Below are positions 7,978 to 16,609 of a stretch of DNA of 64,000 bases, piece after piece; the first letter of the stretch is position 1, and every line of letters begins with the position of its first letter. This DNA comes from Actinomadura physcomitrii (GTDB taxonomy: Bacteria > Actinomycetota > Actinomycetes > Streptosporangiales > Streptosporangiaceae). Both the position numbers and the translations under genes were made by a program. A model generated the notes under the pieces. It was not told where the DNA came from and searched no databases. It saw only the letters and a list, made by a program, of their open reading frames with translations. Location of the stretch: assembly GCF_008923205.2 (NCBI RefSeq), contig NZ_WBMS02000001.1, positions 251,708 to 315,707 of the forward strand, in the 5' to 3' direction.

Positions 7978-8568
7978 TCAGGGGGTCCAGGACGGGTCGC
8001 GGCCGGTGAGGGCGATCAGCCGGTCGAGAGGGGACGCGCCGTCAGGGACGGCGACGGGCGGCCCGAACAGCCCCGGCGTGCCCTTGCCGCCGTTCTGCTC
8101 GACGGCCTGCCCGACGAACACCAGGCACTCCTGCACCTCCTCGGCGCCGCAGGCGTAGGGCTGCCCGCTGGCGGCCGCGATGTCCCAGCCGTGCACGACC
8201 AGCTCGTTCAGCGCGACGCGTCCCATGACCTGCGCGGGCATCTGCACGCCGCCGGCCTCCGTCATCCCCTCCCACGCGGACGGGTCGCCCCAGGCGGCGG
8301 CGAGCGCGCCGAGCCGCTCGGGGACGCGGGCCCGCCAGTCGGGCGCCAGGTTCGCCCCGTCCGGGACCGGCGGCTGCGAGCCGCCCTCGGCGATGTCCTT
8401 GGCCGCGGCCTGCGCGAACGCCAGCGACAGCCCGTCGACGTGGTCGATGAGCGTCGCGAGCGAGCTGTCCGCACAGGGCGTCGGCGCGCCGAGCCGGTCG
8501 TCGCGGACGGCGCCGAGCAGCTCCGCCAGCCGGCGGGCGGCGGGCGCGAGGTCGGGGTTCTGGGTCAT
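7978..8568 (-). CDS. TIGR03086 family metal-binding protein (DinB/mycothiol-dependent fold)
   Basis: A 196-aa protein of the TIGR03086/maleylpyruvate-isomerase-like superfamily, which in actinobacteria includes mycothiol-dependent enzymes. The diagnostic sequence is LGAPTPCADSSLATLIDHVDGL near residues 28-49, with a His for the metal site, and a second His in NELVVHGWDIAAASGQPY. ATG 8568 (MTQNPDLAPAARRL) is chosen because the upstream part of the open frame is Arg/Pro-rich and unlike the family. A thiol-transfer or detoxification role is plausible from the family; the substrate is unknown. Confidence 0.82.
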   Translation of the reverse strand: MTQNPDLAPAARRLAELLGAVRDDRLGAPTPCADSSLATLIDHVDGLSLAFAQAAAKDIAEGGSQPPVPDGANLAPDWRARVPERLGALAAAWGDPSAWEGMTEAGGVQMPAQVMGRVALNELVVHGWDIAAASGQPYACGAEEVQECLVFVGQAVEQNGGKGTPGLFGPPVAVPDGASPLDRLIALTGRDPSWTP

Positions 8569-8883
8569 CGGCGGTCTCTCCTTCGTCGGTCCGGCCCGCC
8601 GCGCCGGCGTCCCGCCGGGCGGGAACGCGGCCGGACGGGCCCTCGTCATCTGGTTCTGACTCGGGAACCGGCCGATACTCATCGGTGCGCGGGATCCGTA
8701 AGGTATGGGGACGACAGAACGGCAGTTAGCGGCCCACCGGCCGCGAACCGGTCGAGAGGCGTACTGACCTGCGCGTGTGACCACATAAGCTACTGCCGAG
8801 TAGTATTCGGGCCCCGGATGAGATGCGGTCTGTCGCGAGCCCTACGCTGACTGCCATCGCCCGTACCCCAGGAGGACGGAACA
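8569..8883. promoter_or_regulatory. Divergent intergenic region
   Basis: 315 bp between the TIGR03086 gene and the Fe-S oxidoreductase. It holds a small inverted repeat CTACT-GCCG-AGTAG (8790-8803) next to TAGTAT, and a TACGCT hexamer near 8843 that could be a -10 element for the plus-strand gene. The AGGAGG ribosome-binding site for GTG 8884 is at its end. No gene is evident. Confidence 0.4.
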
Positions 8884-11031
8884 GTGTTCTGGATCACGTT
8901 GGTCATTGGGCTCGCCGGAACGGCGGTCGCCTTGGCACTCGCCGGCCGGCGGGTGCTGTTCCTGTACAACACGGCCATGGCCGGGCAGCCCGACCCCGAG
9001 CGCGTGCTGCAGGTCAAGCGGGACAAGAAGGCCGACATCGAGGGCCAGGTCACCGAGGTCCTGGGGCAGCGCAAACTGCTGAAGTGGACCCTGGCCGGGT
9101 CCGCGCACGCCGCGGTGATGTGGGCGTTCTTCCTGCTGGCCACCGTCTACCTGGAGGCGGCGGTCGCGCTGCTGGCGGGCCTGGACGAGAAGATCCCTTG
9201 GCTGCAGACCTGGCCGCCGATCGGGTTCGTCCAGGACACCATCGCCCTGGCCTGCACCGCGGGCCTGATCGTGTTCACCTCGATCCGGATCAAGAACTCG
9301 CCCAAGCGGCTGGAGCGCAAGTCCCGGTTCAAGGGCTCGCACCTGTCCGGCGCCTGGATCACGCTGTTCATGATCTTCAACGTGATCTGGACGATGTTCT
9401 TCTACCGCGGCGCGGAGTGGGCCAACGGCAACCTCGACTACGGCAAGGGCGCCTACTTCTCCTGGACCGTCGGGCATCTGTTCGACGGGCTGAGCCACGA
9501 CACGCTGGACGTCCTGGAGTCCATCGGCCTGCTCCTGCACATCGGCGTCGCGCTGGTGTTCCTGGTGTTCGTGGTGCACTCCAAGCACCTGCACATCTTC
9601 CTCGCCCCGCTGAACGTGATGTTCAAGCGCCGCCCCGACGGGCTCGGCCCCGCGCAGCCGATGATGTCCGGCGGCAAGCCGCTCGACTTCGAGGAGGCCG
9701 ACCCCGACGAGGACGTCTTCGGCCGCGGCAAGATCGAGGACTTCACCTGGAAGGGCTTCCTGGACATGGCGACCTGCACCGAGTGCGGTCGCTGCCAGTC
9801 CCAGTGCCCCGCCTGGAACACCGGCAAGCCCCTGTCGCCCAAGATGGTGATCCTGGAGCTGCGCGACCACGCCCTCGCCAAGGCCCCCTACATCCAGGCC
9901 TCCGAGGAGGCCCGCGAGAAGTTCACCGACGAGCAGAAGCTCGCCATGCAGGTCGACAAGGAGCTCGTCGGCGAGGACGGCGTCATCCACCCCGACGTGC
10001 TGTGGTCGTGCACCAACTGCGGCGCGTGCGTCGAGCAGTGCCCGGTCGACATCGAGCACATCGACCACATCCTGGACATGCGCCGCTTCCAGGTCATGAT
10101 CGAGTCCTCGTTCCCGTCCGAGGCCGGCGTCATGCTGAAGAATCTGGAGAACAAGGGCAACCCGTGGGGCATGTCCGAGATGAAGCGCCTCGAGTGGATC
10201 GAGGAGCTGGACTTCGAGGTCGACGTCGTCGACGACAAGGTCGCCGAGGACACCGAGTACCTGTTCTGGGTCGGCTGCGCCGGCGCCCTGGAGGACCGGG
10301 CCAAGAAGACCACCAAGGCCGTCGCCGAGCTGCTGCACATCGCGGGCGTCAAGTTCGCGGTGCTCGGCCCGATGGAGGCCTGCACCGGTGACCCGGCCCG
10401 CCGCCTGGGCATGGAGTTCGTCTTCCAGATGCTCGGCCAGCAGAACGTCGAGACGCTCAACGACGCGGGCGTGAAGAAGATCGTGGCGACCTGCCCGCAC
10501 TGCTTCAACACCCTCGCCAACGAGTACCCGCAGATCGGCGGGAACTACGAGGTCGTCCACCACACCCAGCTGCTCGCGCACCTGGTCGAGGAGGGCAAGC
10601 TCACCCCGGTCGCCCCGATCGAGGAGAAGATCACCTACCACGACCCGTGCTTCCTGGGCCGCCACAACAAGGTCTACAAGCAGCCCCGCGACATCATGGC
10701 CACCGTCCCGGGCGTCCAGACGCAGGAGATGCACCGGCACAAGGACCGCGGGTTCTGCTGCGGCGCCGGCGGCGCCCGGATGTGGATGGAAGAGCGGATC
10801 GGCAAGCGCATCAACACCGAGCGCGTGGACGAGGCGCTGACCACCGACCCCGACACCGTCTCCACCGCGTGCCCGTTCTGCCTGGTCATGCTCGGCGACG
10901 CCATCAACGAGAAGAAGAACTCCGGCGACGCCAAGGAGTCCCTGGAGGTCGTCGACGTCTCCCAGCTCCTCATCCGCTCCATCAAGGGCGAAGGCACCGC
11001 CCAGGAGAAGGAGCCCGTGGCCGCCGAGTAA
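8884..11031 (+). CDS. Membrane-bound Fe-S oxidoreductase (HdrD/CCG-domain type)
   Basis: A 715-aa protein fusing an N-terminal membrane domain to a cytoplasmic iron-sulfur module. About five hydrophobic helices lie within residues ~1-250. Two 4Fe-4S ferredoxin motifs follow: CTECGRCQSQCP near residue 300 and CTNCGACVEQCPVDIEHI near residue 380. The C-terminal half has paired cysteine-rich CCG-type domains (CPHCFNTLANEYP, FCCGAGGARMWMEERIG, STACPFCLVMLGDA) as in heterodisulfide reductase subunit D and GlcF/LldE proteins. The GTG start at 8884 has AGGAGG about eight bases upstream. It probably moves electrons between a quinone pool and a soluble partner; this arrangement is widespread in actinomycetes but its donor is not established. 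Monocistronic, closed by the terminator at 11044-11081. Confidence 0.9.
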   Translation: MFWITLVIGLAGTAVALALAGRRVLFLYNTAMAGQPDPERVLQVKRDKKADIEGQVTEVLGQRKLLKWTLAGSAHAAVMWAFFLLATVYLEAAVALLAGLDEKIPWLQTWPPIGFVQDTIALACTAGLIVFTSIRIKNSPKRLERKSRFKGSHLSGAWITLFMIFNVIWTMFFYRGAEWANGNLDYGKGAYFSWTVGHLFDGLSHDTLDVLESIGLLLHIGVALVFLVFVVHSKHLHIFLAPLNVMFKRRPDGLGPAQPMMSGGKPLDFEEADPDEDVFGRGKIEDFTWKGFLDMATCTECGRCQSQCPAWNTGKPLSPKMVILELRDHALAKAPYIQASEEAREKFTDEQKLAMQVDKELVGEDGVIHPDVLWSCTNCGACVEQCPVDIEHIDHILDMRRFQVMIESSFPSEAGVMLKNLENKGNPWGMSEMKRLEWIEELDFEVDVVDDKVAEDTEYLFWVGCAGALEDRAKKTTKAVAELLHIAGVKFAVLGPMEACTGDPARRLGMEFVFQMLGQQNVETLNDAGVKKIVATCPHCFNTLANEYPQIGGNYEVVHHTQLLAHLVEEGKLTPVAPIEEKITYHDPCFLGRHNKVYKQPRDIMATVPGVQTQEMHRHKDRGFCCGAGGARMWMEERIGKRINTERVDEALTTDPDTVSTACPFCLVMLGDAINEKKNSGDAKESLEVVDVSQLLIRSIKGEGTAQEKEPVAAE

Positions 11032-11043
11032 CGTGTCGTGGCC

Positions 11044-11081
11044 GAGGCCCCGGACCCCGCTCCGGCGGGGGCCGGGGCCTC
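11044..11081 (+). terminator. Rho-independent-type hairpin
   Basis: Outer arms GAGGCCCCGG (11044-11053) and CCGGGGCCTC (11072-11081) are perfect complements, with further GC pairing inside. It starts 12 bases after the stop codon of the Fe-S oxidoreductase. Confidence 0.8.
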
Positions 11082-11160
11082 TCCCATGGTCAAGCGTTCC
11101 GTAGCCGATCATGGACGCGGCGGGAGGACTGATCCGCGGAACGGCTGGTAAGACCAGGGG

Positions 11161-11919
11161 ATGGCCGTGCTCGTGTCCGCCCTGGCATTCCTGATGACGC
11201 TCGCCGGCGGGCTCGCGGCGATGCGGGTGCGCGACAAGCGGCATCTCGTCCTCGGCCTCGCCGGCGGTCTCATGCTCGGCGTCGTCGCGTTCGACCTGAT
11301 CCCCGAGTCGCTGGAGCTGTCCCGGGACCGGCCGCTCGGCGTCCCCGCCCCGATGATCGGCTTCGCCGCCGGGTTCCTGCTGCTGCACGTCGTCGAGCAG
11401 GCCGTCGCTATCCACCGCGCCCATGAGGGCGAGTACGCCCCGCACGTCCACGCGCACGGCCACGGCCACCCGGACGGCGGCGCGGGCGGCGCCGGGCTGC
11501 TCGCCGCGTTCGCGCTCATCGGGCACAGCCTGGTGGACGGCCTCAGCATCGGACTCGGCTTCCAGTCCGGCACGCGGACCGGCGCGTTCGTCGCGCTCGC
11601 CGTCATCACCCACGACTTCGCGGACGGCTTCAACACCTTCACCGCGGCCTCCCTCGGCGGCCGGGACCGCCGTCCCGCGCTGGCCCTGCTGGTCGCCGAC
11701 GCCGCCGCGCCCGTCGCCGGGGCCGCGCTAACCCGGCTTGGAACGGTCCCGGAGGGCGTCCTCGGCCCCTACCTCGGGCTGTTCGCCGGCGTCCTGCTGT
11801 ACCTGTCCGCCGCCGAGATCCTGCCGGAGGCGCACAGCGGCCACCCGCGCGTGATGACGCTGTGCGCCACCGGCCTCGGCCTCGCCGTGGTCGTCTTCAG
11901 CGTCGGCCTCGCGGGCTGA
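11161..11919 (+). CDS. ZIP family divalent-metal transporter
   Basis: A 252-aa integral membrane protein with about eight hydrophobic segments. The metal-site helices are recognisable: HSLVDGLSIGLGF in TM4 and HDFADGFNTFTAASL in TM5 (ZIP usually has H-x-x-x-E; here the acidic residue is Asp or absent, so selectivity may differ). A His-rich loop (HVHAHGHGHP) lies between TM3 and TM4, typical of zinc or iron ZIP permeases. ATG 11161 gives an immediate hydrophobic helix. It stands alone, with a strong bidirectional terminator downstream at 11988. Likely imports a divalent metal; the ion is not determined. Confidence 0.85.
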   Translation: MAVLVSALAFLMTLAGGLAAMRVRDKRHLVLGLAGGLMLGVVAFDLIPESLELSRDRPLGVPAPMIGFAAGFLLLHVVEQAVAIHRAHEGEYAPHVHAHGHGHPDGGAGGAGLLAAFALIGHSLVDGLSIGLGFQSGTRTGAFVALAVITHDFADGFNTFTAASLGGRDRRPALALLVADAAAPVAGAALTRLGTVPEGVLGPYLGLFAGVLLYLSAAEILPEAHSGHPRVMTLCATGLGLAVVVFSVGLAG

Positions 11920-11987
11920 ACGGAACTCCGCGCGGTCGGGACAGTCCAGAAAGCCGTGAAACGGTCCAGAACGCTCCGGAAAAGGCA

Positions 11988-12018
11988 GGGGGCCGTCCGG
12001 TGGTTCCGGACGGCCCCC
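11988..12018. terminator. Bidirectional terminator
   Basis: Perfect 13-bp GC-rich stem (11988-12000 with 12006-12018) around a TGGTT loop. It lies between the convergent ZIP transporter and proX genes, so it can serve both. Confidence 0.85.
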
Positions 12019-12070
12019 TGACGCCTTCAGGAACGCTGGAACGTTCCCTAGGGGACGGGACGACGCATCG

Positions 12071-12952
12071 TCAGCCCGTCATGGACTGCTCGTAGCCCGG
12101 GTTCGCCTTCAACCACGCGTCCACCGCCTGGTCCGGCTTGCCCTTGTACTGGTTCTGCATCAGGTCCTCGAGGGTCCCGAGCTGCTTGTCGTCCATCTTG
12201 AACTTCTTGAGCCAGGCCGACACCTGCGGCTCGTCCTTGGAGAAGCCCTTGCGCGCGATGGTGTTGATGCCGTCCGGCTTGCCCATCGCGCCCTTCGGGT
12301 CCTGCAGGTCCCGGATCGGGAACTTCGAGTACGCCCAGTGCGGGCGCCACAGCGTGACGACGATGTCCTTGTGGGCGCTGATCGCCTTCTGCAGCTCGGT
12401 CAGCATCGCCGCCGTCGACGACGTGGTGACCGTGTACTCCTTGTCCAGGCCGTACGCCGGGAGCATCTTCTCCTGCGACACCCGGTACAGCCCCGAACTC
12501 TTCTCGATGCCGATGATCTTGCCGCCGTACTGGGAGCCCTTGCCCTTCAGGTCGGTCAGCGAGTGCAGCGGCGAGTAGTCCGGCACGGCGATCGTCAGCG
12601 GCGCCGACGGGTACCAGATGCCGACCTTCTCCAGCTTGTCGCCGTACTGCTTCCAGTAGTCCTCGTGCGTGTTCGGCAGCCACGAGTCGATGTACAGGTC
12701 GACGTCGCCCTTCGACATGCCCGCGTACAGCGGGCCGGTGTCGAGCTCCTTCACCGTGACCTTGTAGCCCTTGTCGGTCAGCATCTTCTTCCACAGCGCG
12801 GTGGCGGCCTCGCCCTCCGCCCAGCCGGAGACCGACCCGATGGTGATGTCCTTGCTGTTCTTCTTGTCGTCCGAGCCGTTACAGGCACTCGCGGTCGCGC
12901 CGAGCGCCAGCGCCATCGCCGCCGCGGCCAGGACCTTGAACTTAGGACGCAA
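12071..12952 (-). CDS. proX: Glycine betaine/choline ABC transporter substrate-binding lipoprotein
   Basis: A 293-aa extracytoplasmic receptor of the OpuAC/ProX family. The signal peptide ends in a lipobox (ATASAC, Cys at about residue 24), so the mature protein is a lipoprotein. The OpuAC signature includes DITIGSVSGWAEGEAATALWK, VDLYIDSWLPNTHEDYWKQ, VPDYSPLHSLTDL and a Trp-containing ligand pocket (VVTLWRPHWAYSKF). It is the last gene of the proV-proW-proX operon, 49 bases downstream of proW. It captures compatible solutes such as glycine betaine or proline betaine for osmoprotection. The exact ligand is inferred from the family. Confidence 0.92.
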   Translation of the reverse strand: MRPKFKVLAAAAMALALGATASACNGSDDKKNSKDITIGSVSGWAEGEAATALWKKMLTDKGYKVTVKELDTGPLYAGMSKGDVDLYIDSWLPNTHEDYWKQYGDKLEKVGIWYPSAPLTIAVPDYSPLHSLTDLKGKGSQYGGKIIGIEKSSGLYRVSQEKMLPAYGLDKEYTVTTSSTAAMLTELQKAISAHKDIVVTLWRPHWAYSKFPIRDLQDPKGAMGKPDGINTIARKGFSKDEPQVSAWLKKFKMDDKQLGTLEDLMQNQYKGKPDQAVDAWLKANPGYEQSMTG

Positions 12953-13001
12953 TGCCCTTCCTTTCGTCGCCTTGCAGGGGGTGGGAAAGATCGTGCGCGG
13001 G

Positions 13002-13940
13002 TCAGCGCAGGGCGTCCGCGGTGGCGGCGGCCCGCTCCGGGGCCTCGGCGGCCCCGCCGGCCCGGCCCCGCGCGAACAGCGAGCGCAGCAGGCTCGGGCC
13101 CTCGCCCAGCGCCCCGGTAAGGCGGTCCAGGTAGATCGCCAGGACGACGACGCCGAGGCCGCCCTCGAAGCCCTTGGAGATGTCCACCCGCTGGATGCCC
13201 TCCAGCACCTCGCTGCCGAGCCCGCCCGCGCCGACCATGCCCGCGATGACCACCATCGACAGCGCCAGCATGATCAGCTGGTTCACCCCCGCCATGATCG
13301 ACGGCATCGCCAGCGGGATCTGGATCCGGGTCAGCACCCGCATCGGCGGCGTGCCGAACGCCTCGCCCGCCTCGACCATCTCCGGGTCCACGCCGCGGAT
13401 GCCGAGCTCCGTCAGCCGCACCCCGGGCGGCAGCGAGAAGATCACGGTCGCCACGACGCCCGGGACGGCGCCGATGCTGAAGAAGAAGATCGCCGGGATC
13501 AGGTACACGAACGCCGGCATCGTCTGCATGAAGTCCAGCACCGGCCGGACGATCCGGCTCACCACGTCGTTGCGGCCCGCGGCGATGCCGATCGGGATCG
13601 AGATCACCACCGCGATCACCGCCGCCACGATCACCTGCGCCAGCGTCTCCATGGCCGGATCCCACAGCTCCATGCTGTCGATCAGCCCGAAGCCCACCAG
13701 CGTGAAGACGCCGAGCCGCCAGCCGCTCACCGCCAGGGCGATCAGCGCCAGCACCACCGTCAGCCCGAGCGGCGGCAGCAGGTTCAGCAGGTCGGTCAGC
13801 TCGCCGACCGCCCAGTCGATGGCCGACCCGATGCCGTCGAACAGCCAGCCCAGGTTGTCGGTGCACCAGGTGACCAGGCTGTCGAACCAGTCGCCGACGT
13901 GCACCCGGGGGAGCTCGCTCGCGAGCACGTCAGTCGTCAA
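13002..13940 (-). CDS. proW: Glycine betaine ABC transporter permease
   Basis: A 312-aa permease with an N-terminal cytoplasmic/amphipathic segment (VGDWFDSLVTWCTDNLGWLF) and about six membrane helices. The binding-protein-dependent transport (EAA) loop is visible as GEAFGTPPMRVLTRIQIPLAMPSIMAGVNQ. It overlaps the 3' end of proV by 11 bases, so the two are translationally coupled. With ProV (ATPase) and ProX (receptor) it forms an osmoprotectant importer in the cytoplasmic membrane. The C-terminus (RAGGAAEAPERAAA) is Ala-rich and not conserved. Confidence 0.92.
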   Translation of the reverse strand: MTTDVLASELPRVHVGDWFDSLVTWCTDNLGWLFDGIGSAIDWAVGELTDLLNLLPPLGLTVVLALIALAVSGWRLGVFTLVGFGLIDSMELWDPAMETLAQVIVAAVIAVVISIPIGIAAGRNDVVSRIVRPVLDFMQTMPAFVYLIPAIFFFSIGAVPGVVATVIFSLPPGVRLTELGIRGVDPEMVEAGEAFGTPPMRVLTRIQIPLAMPSIMAGVNQLIMLALSMVVIAGMVGAGGLGSEVLEGIQRVDISKGFEGGLGVVVLAIYLDRLTGALGEGPSLLRSLFARGRAGGAAEAPERAAATADALR

Positions 13941-15198
13941 CGGAACCCTCCTTCGTCAGCGCGAGCGCCGGCTCCGCCGCGTCCTCGCCGCCCGTATCGA
14001 CGACATCGTCCACGTGCGTGCTGATCGCGCCGAGCGCCGCCAGCAGCGTCACCCGCGGGATCACCCCGAGCAGCGTCCCCGCCTCGTCCGCCACCGGCAC
14101 CGGCAGGTCGCTCTCCGCGCACCGCTGGAACAGGTCGGCGACCGGCGTGTCCGGCGGCACCGGCTCCAGGTCCTCCGGGTCGATCAGGCCGTCGAGCTTC
14201 TGCACGTTCTCCTGGACCGCGTCCGCGATCACCGCGGCCTTCACCTTGCCGACCAGCTTGCGGTCCCGGCCGACGACGAACGCCGCGTCGGTCTGGTGCT
14301 CGCGCATCGTCCGCAGCGCCGTCCGCGGCCCCGTCGACGCCGGCACCGTCACCAGCGGCTGCTCCATCACCGACGACGCCGTCAGAACCCGCGTCCGGTC
14401 GACGTCCGCGACGAACTGGGCGACATAGTCGTTCGCCGGGTCCGTCAGGATCTCCTCGGCCGTGCCGATCTGCACGATCCGGCCCTCCCGCATCACCGCG
14501 ATCCGGTCGCCGATGCGCATGGCCTCGTTCAGGTCGTGCGTGATGAACACGATCGTCTTGCCGAACCGGCCCTGCAGATCCAGCAGCAGGTCCTGCACCT
14601 CGCGGCGGATCAGCGGGTCCAGCGCGCTGAACGCCTCGTCCATCAGGATGATGTCGGTGCCCGCCGCCAGCGCGCGCGCCAGCCCGACCCGCTGCTGCAT
14701 GCCGCCGGACAGCTGGCCGGGGAGCTTGTCCTCCCAGCCCGCCAGCCCGACCAGCCCCAGGAACTCCCGCGCCTTTCCCTCTCGTTCCTCCTTGGCGACA
14801 CCGCGGACCTCAAGCCCGTACGCCGCGTTCGCCAGGACGGACCGATGGGGGAAGAGCGCGAAGTGCTGGAAGACCATGCTGATCTTGTCCTGCCGGAGCG
14901 TTCGCAGCGCCTTCGGCGACAGCTTCGCGATATCCTGGCCATCGATCTCGACGGTCCCGGAGGTGGCCTCCAGAAGCCCGTTCAGCATCCGGATCAACGT
15001 GGACTTACCGGACCCCGACAGGCCCATCACCACGAAGATCTCGCCCTGCTCGACCTCGAACGTGGCGTCCACGACGGCGGGAGTGACGCCCAGCGAGCGG
15101 ACGTCCTGCAGATCCGCTCCCGCCTTCAGTTTTCGTTGCGCCTCGGCCGCCTTCCGGCCGAACAGCTTCGTGACGCTTTCCGCGCGGAGTATGGACAC
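13930..15198 (-). CDS. proV: Glycine betaine ABC transporter ATP-binding protein
   Basis: ATPase subunit of the osmoprotectant importer, about 422 aa. Walker A GLSGSGKST, signature LSGGMQQRVGLARALA and Walker B IILMDEAFSALDPLI are intact, followed by two CBS domains in the last ~130 residues, which in OpuA-type transporters sense ionic strength. The frame is open to a GTG at 15219; GTG 15198 is preferred because AAGGAG lies just upstream, although the 3-base spacing is short, so the start remains uncertain. First gene of proVWX. A TTGACA sequence on the minus strand (complement of 15292-15297) may belong to its promoter. Confidence 0.9.
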   Translation of the reverse strand: MSILRAESVTKLFGRKAAEAQRKLKAGADLQDVRSLGVTPAVVDATFEVEQGEIFVVMGLSGSGKSTLIRMLNGLLEATSGTVEIDGQDIAKLSPKALRTLRQDKISMVFQHFALFPHRSVLANAAYGLEVRGVAKEEREGKAREFLGLVGLAGWEDKLPGQLSGGMQQRVGLARALAAGTDIILMDEAFSALDPLIRREVQDLLLDLQGRFGKTIVFITHDLNEAMRIGDRIAVMREGRIVQIGTAEEILTDPANDYVAQFVADVDRTRVLTASSVMEQPLVTVPASTGPRTALRTMREHQTDAAFVVGRDRKLVGKVKAAVIADAVQENVQKLDGLIDPEDLEPVPPDTPVADLFQRCAESDLPVPVADEAGTLLGVIPRVTLLAALGAISTHVDDVVDTGGEDAAEPALALTKEGSVDD

Positions 15199-15335
15199 GA
15201 TCTCCTTCCGTGTTCCCACACCCGGAGGCGGCGCGGAAACGGGTAGCCCTCATCCGTCCGGCACCCGTCGACGACCTCGATGCAAAAAGGCTGTCAACCA
15301 AGTGCCAAGGCTGTGCGTCGCTCGAAACTACCCGT

Positions 15336-15360
15336 CCCGAGAAGATGTTTCATCTTCGGG
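15336..15360. terminator. Hairpin between dcd and proV
   Basis: CCCGAGAAGATG and CATCTTCGGG pair around a TTT loop, with one bulged G. It lies 24 bases beyond the dcd stop codon and upstream of the proV operon on the same strand. It may terminate dcd or regulate proV. Confidence 0.45.
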
Positions 15361-15383
15361 TGATCTGTGTCACGTGCCCGCCG

Positions 15384-15959
15384 TCACACCTCGGTGCGGT
15401 GAAAGTTCAGATACGACCGCGACGGCGTGGGCCCCCGCTGGTCCTGATACCGCGACCCGTACCGCTCCGACCCGTACGGGTACTCCGCCGGCGAACTCGT
15501 CCTGAACAGGCACATCTGCCCGATCTTCATCCCCGGCCACAGCTTGATCGGCAGCGTCGCCACGTTCGACAGCTCCAGCGTCACGTGCCCGCTGAACCCC
15601 GGGTCGATCCACCCCGCCGTCGAGTGCGTCAGCAGCCCCAGCCGCCCCAGACTCGACTTCCCCTCCAGCCGCGCCGCCAGGTCGTCGGGCAGCCCGAACA
15701 CCTCGTACGTCGAGGCCAGCACGAACTCCCCGGGATGCAGCACGAACGCCTCCTCGGCGTCCACCTCCACCAGCCGCGTCAGATCCGGCTGCTCCACAGC
15801 CGGGTCGATGTGCGGGTACCGGTGGTTCTCGAACACCCGGAAGTACCGGTCCAGCCGCACGTCGACGCTGGACGGCTGGACCATGCCCGGCTCGTACGGG
15901 TCGATCTTCACCCGCCCGGACTCGAGCTCGGACCTGATGTCGCGATCGGAGAGCAGCAC
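15384..15959 (-). CDS. dcd: dCTP deaminase (DCD-DUT type)
   Basis: A 191-aa enzyme of the dUTPase-like trimer family that deaminates dCTP; actinobacterial members also hydrolyse the dUTP formed, giving dUMP directly. Motifs: N-terminal [21 protein letters not shown], the [31 protein letters not shown] block with the presumed catalytic Glu at 129, and a C-terminal nucleotide lid ([17 protein letters not shown]). Length is typical of the family. It supplies dUMP for thymidylate synthesis. It is adjacent to a tRNA-Gly gene, a conserved neighbour in many actinomycetes and often the edge of integrated elements. Confidence 0.95.
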   Translation of the reverse strand: MLLSDRDIRSELESGRVKIDPYEPGMVQPSSVDVRLDRYFRVFENHRYPHIDPAVEQPDLTRLVEVDAEEAFVLHPGEFVLASTYEVFGLPDDLAARLEGKSSLGRLGLLTHSTAGWIDPGFSGHVTLELSNVATLPIKLWPGMKIGQMCLFRTSSPAEYPYGSERYGSRYQDQRGPTPSRSYLNFHRTEV

Positions 15960-16051
15960 CCCGAAAAGCTATCCCACCCGCATCCCCCACCACGCCGCAC
16001 CCGACTTTCCGGTACGATGTCCAAGCGCGGGCGGCCCCGACCACCCGCCAC

Positions 16052-16125
16052 GCGGGTGTAGTTCAATGGTAGAACTTCAGCTTCCCAAGCTGACAGCGCG
16101 GGTTCGATTCCCGTCACCCGCTCCA
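16052..16125 (+). tRNA. tRNA-Gly (CCC)
   Basis: A cloverleaf can be drawn: acceptor stem GCGGGTG with CACCCGC, D-arm GTTCAATGGTAGAAC, anticodon stem-loop TCAGC-TTCCCAA-GCTGA giving anticodon CCC, and T-arm GCGGGTTCGATTCCCGT. The discriminator is T and the CCA end is encoded (16123-16125). It reads GGG codons. Its 3' end is the left boundary of the accessory region and a likely integration site. Confidence 0.95.
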
Positions 16126-16609
16126 GTGTTTCCCCAGGTCACAGCCTCGTTAGAGCCTTGGTGATCTTGTCTCAAGATCGCATGTCAATCAGATGTCAAT
16201 GAGACTCGGTTTGATCATGTGACATCCCGTGCCACGCAGGCGCCCGGAACGAACCTCTCGAAGCCCTCGAAGTGGACATCCCGCTCCGCCGGGCACGCAG
16301 CTCCCCCCGGTGGGTCGACGACAGCCGTACTCAGGCGCTAGCCACACCCCTTTGTCGCGGGGTAGGCCGCGGGGCCGGCTCGACGAGTTCTGCGGGGCGG
16401 TCAGGCCGGAAAGGCAGCCTCCCCCAACCCCGCCGCCCTCGGTGCATCTAGATCGATCGGATGTGAGCTCCCAGCCTCGTGATCGCTTCCTGCGCCGACA
16501 GCAACGCCTTGCTGGATGGGGTGGGGCTCTACCGCAGGGACTGATTTGCCCAGCTCAATGGGGCTCTACAGGAGAGTTGCACCCGGGTGGGTCTTGTTGG
16601 GGCGTCCGG
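16126..16609. other. Region after tRNA: hairpin and direct repeats, probable left end of integrated element
   Basis: No convincing gene. A hairpin GATCTTG-TCT-CAAGATC (16163-16179) follows the tRNA and may end its transcript. Directly after it come two tandem ATGTCAAT repeats (16182-16189, 16193-16200), spaced 11 bp, of a kind often seen as integrase arm sites near attachment sites. The rest shows out-of-frame composition with no ribosome-binding site. Confidence 0.5.

Noticed and set aside
8842-11613. 923-codon minus-strand open frame opposite the Fe-S oxidoreductase
   Set aside because: Shadow of the third-base-GC pattern of the oxidoreductase and ZIP genes; no protein family character.
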